34,154 nucleotides of DNA from Chlorobiaceae bacterium (GTDB taxonomy: Bacteria; Bacteroidota; Chlorobiia; Chlorobiales; Chlorobiaceae): contig JABDHK010000047.1 in NCBI GenBank assembly GCA_012972835.1, positions 1 through 34,154 of the forward strand, read 5' to 3'. The position numbers and the translations under genes are program-made. Below, piece by piece: positions 33,552 through 34,154 of the stretch. The stretch's first letter is position 1, and each line of letters begins with the position of its first letter. The notes beneath the pieces are model-generated. The model saw nothing but the letters and a program-made list of their open reading frames with translations. It was not told the origin of the DNA and did no database searches.

Positions 33552-34154
33552 TTAACCAAAAATTGAGTTACCTGCTTCGCCCTTCCATGAGGTGGTTTTC
33601 TTTTCAAACCAGACAAGCAGGTAATTGATAAGCAGTCCCAGTAAGGCAAGAGCCAATATCCCGGCATACATTTCCGGCACCATAAAATTGAACTGAGCAT
33701 TCTGGATGAAAAATCCAAGACCGGACTTGGCTCCAATCATCTCGGCGGCTATGACAACCATGAGAGCAATTTTCGCTCCAAGTCTTGCGCCAATAATTAT
33801 GGAGGGTATGCTTGCAGGAAGAATGACTTTCCTGAAAAGATCCCAATCTGAGAGACCCATAGATTTTGCTGCTTTTATATAAATCGGATCAACACTCTTA
33901 ACTCCACTCATCGTGTTCATCAAAAGCTGCCAGCTGGCTCCATAGAATATTATTGCAATCTTCGACGGTTCACCAAGCCCTAATACAAGAAGAAATATGG
34001 GTAAAAGGGCAAAGGTTGAAATGTTCCTCAGGCTCTGTACTAACAGGTCAGTATATCTCTCAAATTTGTTGTACCATCCCATCAAAAAGCCAAGGGGTAC
34101 TGCGACAATGATTGCCAACCCGAATCCAAGAGAGACTCTTTGCAGACTGACCAC
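33552..34154 (-). CDS. NitT/TauT-type ABC permease, 5' part missing
   Basis: This is the C-terminal 200 residues of an SsuC/TauC/NrtB-type permease, cut by the right edge. The EAA loop KAAKSMGLSDWDLFRKVILP is present, followed by ASIPSIIIGARLGAKIALMVVIAAEMIGA. The last helix ends in a basic tail (WFEKKTTSWKGEAG). It most resembles the permease at 23124-23888. The binding-protein gene follows 19 bp downstream. Its ATPase is not in the window and may lie upstream beyond the right edge, or the ATPase of unit 2 may serve both. Confidence 0.88.
   Translation of the reverse strand: MVSLQRVSLGFGLAIIVAVPLGFLMGWYNKFERYTDLLVQSLRNISTFALLPIFLLVLGLGEPSKIAIIFYGASWQLLMNTMSGVKSVDPIYIKAAKSMGLSDWDLFRKVILPASIPSIIIGARLGAKIALMVVIAAEMIGAKSGLGFFIQNAQFNFMVPEMYAGILALALLGLLINYLLVWFEKKTTSWKGEAGNSIFG

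Noticed and set aside
33533-33736. 68-codon N-terminal extension of the binding protein at 32495
   Set aside because: It overlaps the permease coding region in another frame, lacks a signal sequence and contains unrelated Cys/Pro-rich text. The ATG at 33532 starts a proper hydrophobic segment.
1-34154. Mobile element, CRISPR array, tRNA or rRNA genes
   Set aside because: No transposase or integrase motifs, regularly spaced repeats or tRNA-like folds were seen on either strand.

Overview
Every gene I can support lies on the minus strand, so the transcripts run from the right edge of the window to the left. The organism is a Gram-negative bacterium, because one gene encodes an outer-membrane beta-barrel porin. 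It is probably an obligate anaerobe, because the enzymes are oxygen-sensitive iron-sulfur dehydratases/reductases of the 2-hydroxyacyl-CoA dehydratase / benzoyl-CoA reductase (HAD/BCR) type with their ATP-driven activases. The general flavour suggests a green sulfur bacterium (Chlorobium group), but that is an impression and not something the sequence proves. There are no rRNA or tRNA genes, CRISPR arrays or transposases.

The window holds parts of four consecutive transcription units with one theme: NitT/TauT (sulfonate/nitrate/taurine-type) ABC importers linked to HAD/BCR-like enzymes. Unit 1 (right edge to about 26.1 kb): permease, binding protein, a decayed binding-protein pseudogene, another binding protein, a heterodimeric ABC exporter pair, an HMA-like small protein and a TatD-associated radical SAM protein. 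Unit 2 (about 26.06 to 17.79 kb): importer ATPase, binding lipoprotein, permease, a 459-aa HAD/BCR-like subunit, a radical SAM protein with an odd cysteine motif and two MFS transporters. Unit 3 (about 17.7 to 12.33 kb): activase, two tandem 461-aa HAD/BCR-like subunits and a 397-aa HAD/BCR-like subunit. Unit 4 (about 12.3 kb to the left edge): porin, SsuA-like binding protein, activase, a 392-aa and a 462-aa HAD/BCR-like subunit, two permeases, an ATPase and a second heterodimeric exporter pair that runs off the window.

Two regulatory signals tie the region together. First, a 43-bp element, alignable without gaps, sits just upstream of units 2, 3 and 4 (26021-26063, 17676-17718, 12268-12310). 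It is probably a shared operator/promoter. Second, between its copy of the element and the porin, unit 4 has two tandem attenuator-like modules. Each is a 25-26 codon ORF with a run of cysteine codons followed by an intrinsic terminator on the same strand. This looks like cysteine-responsive transcription attenuation and suggests that the locus is induced when cysteine or sulfur is short.

My working model is a sulfur- (or other anion-) scavenging island. A porin and several SsuA/TauA-type binding proteins capture a small anionic, perhaps organosulfur, compound. ABC permeases import it, and ATP-activated [4Fe-4S] HAD/BCR-type enzymes open it reductively. Exporters and MFS proteins may remove products. 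The protein families and cysteine-rich leaders are read directly from the sequence; the substrate and the reductive-cleavage role are inference.
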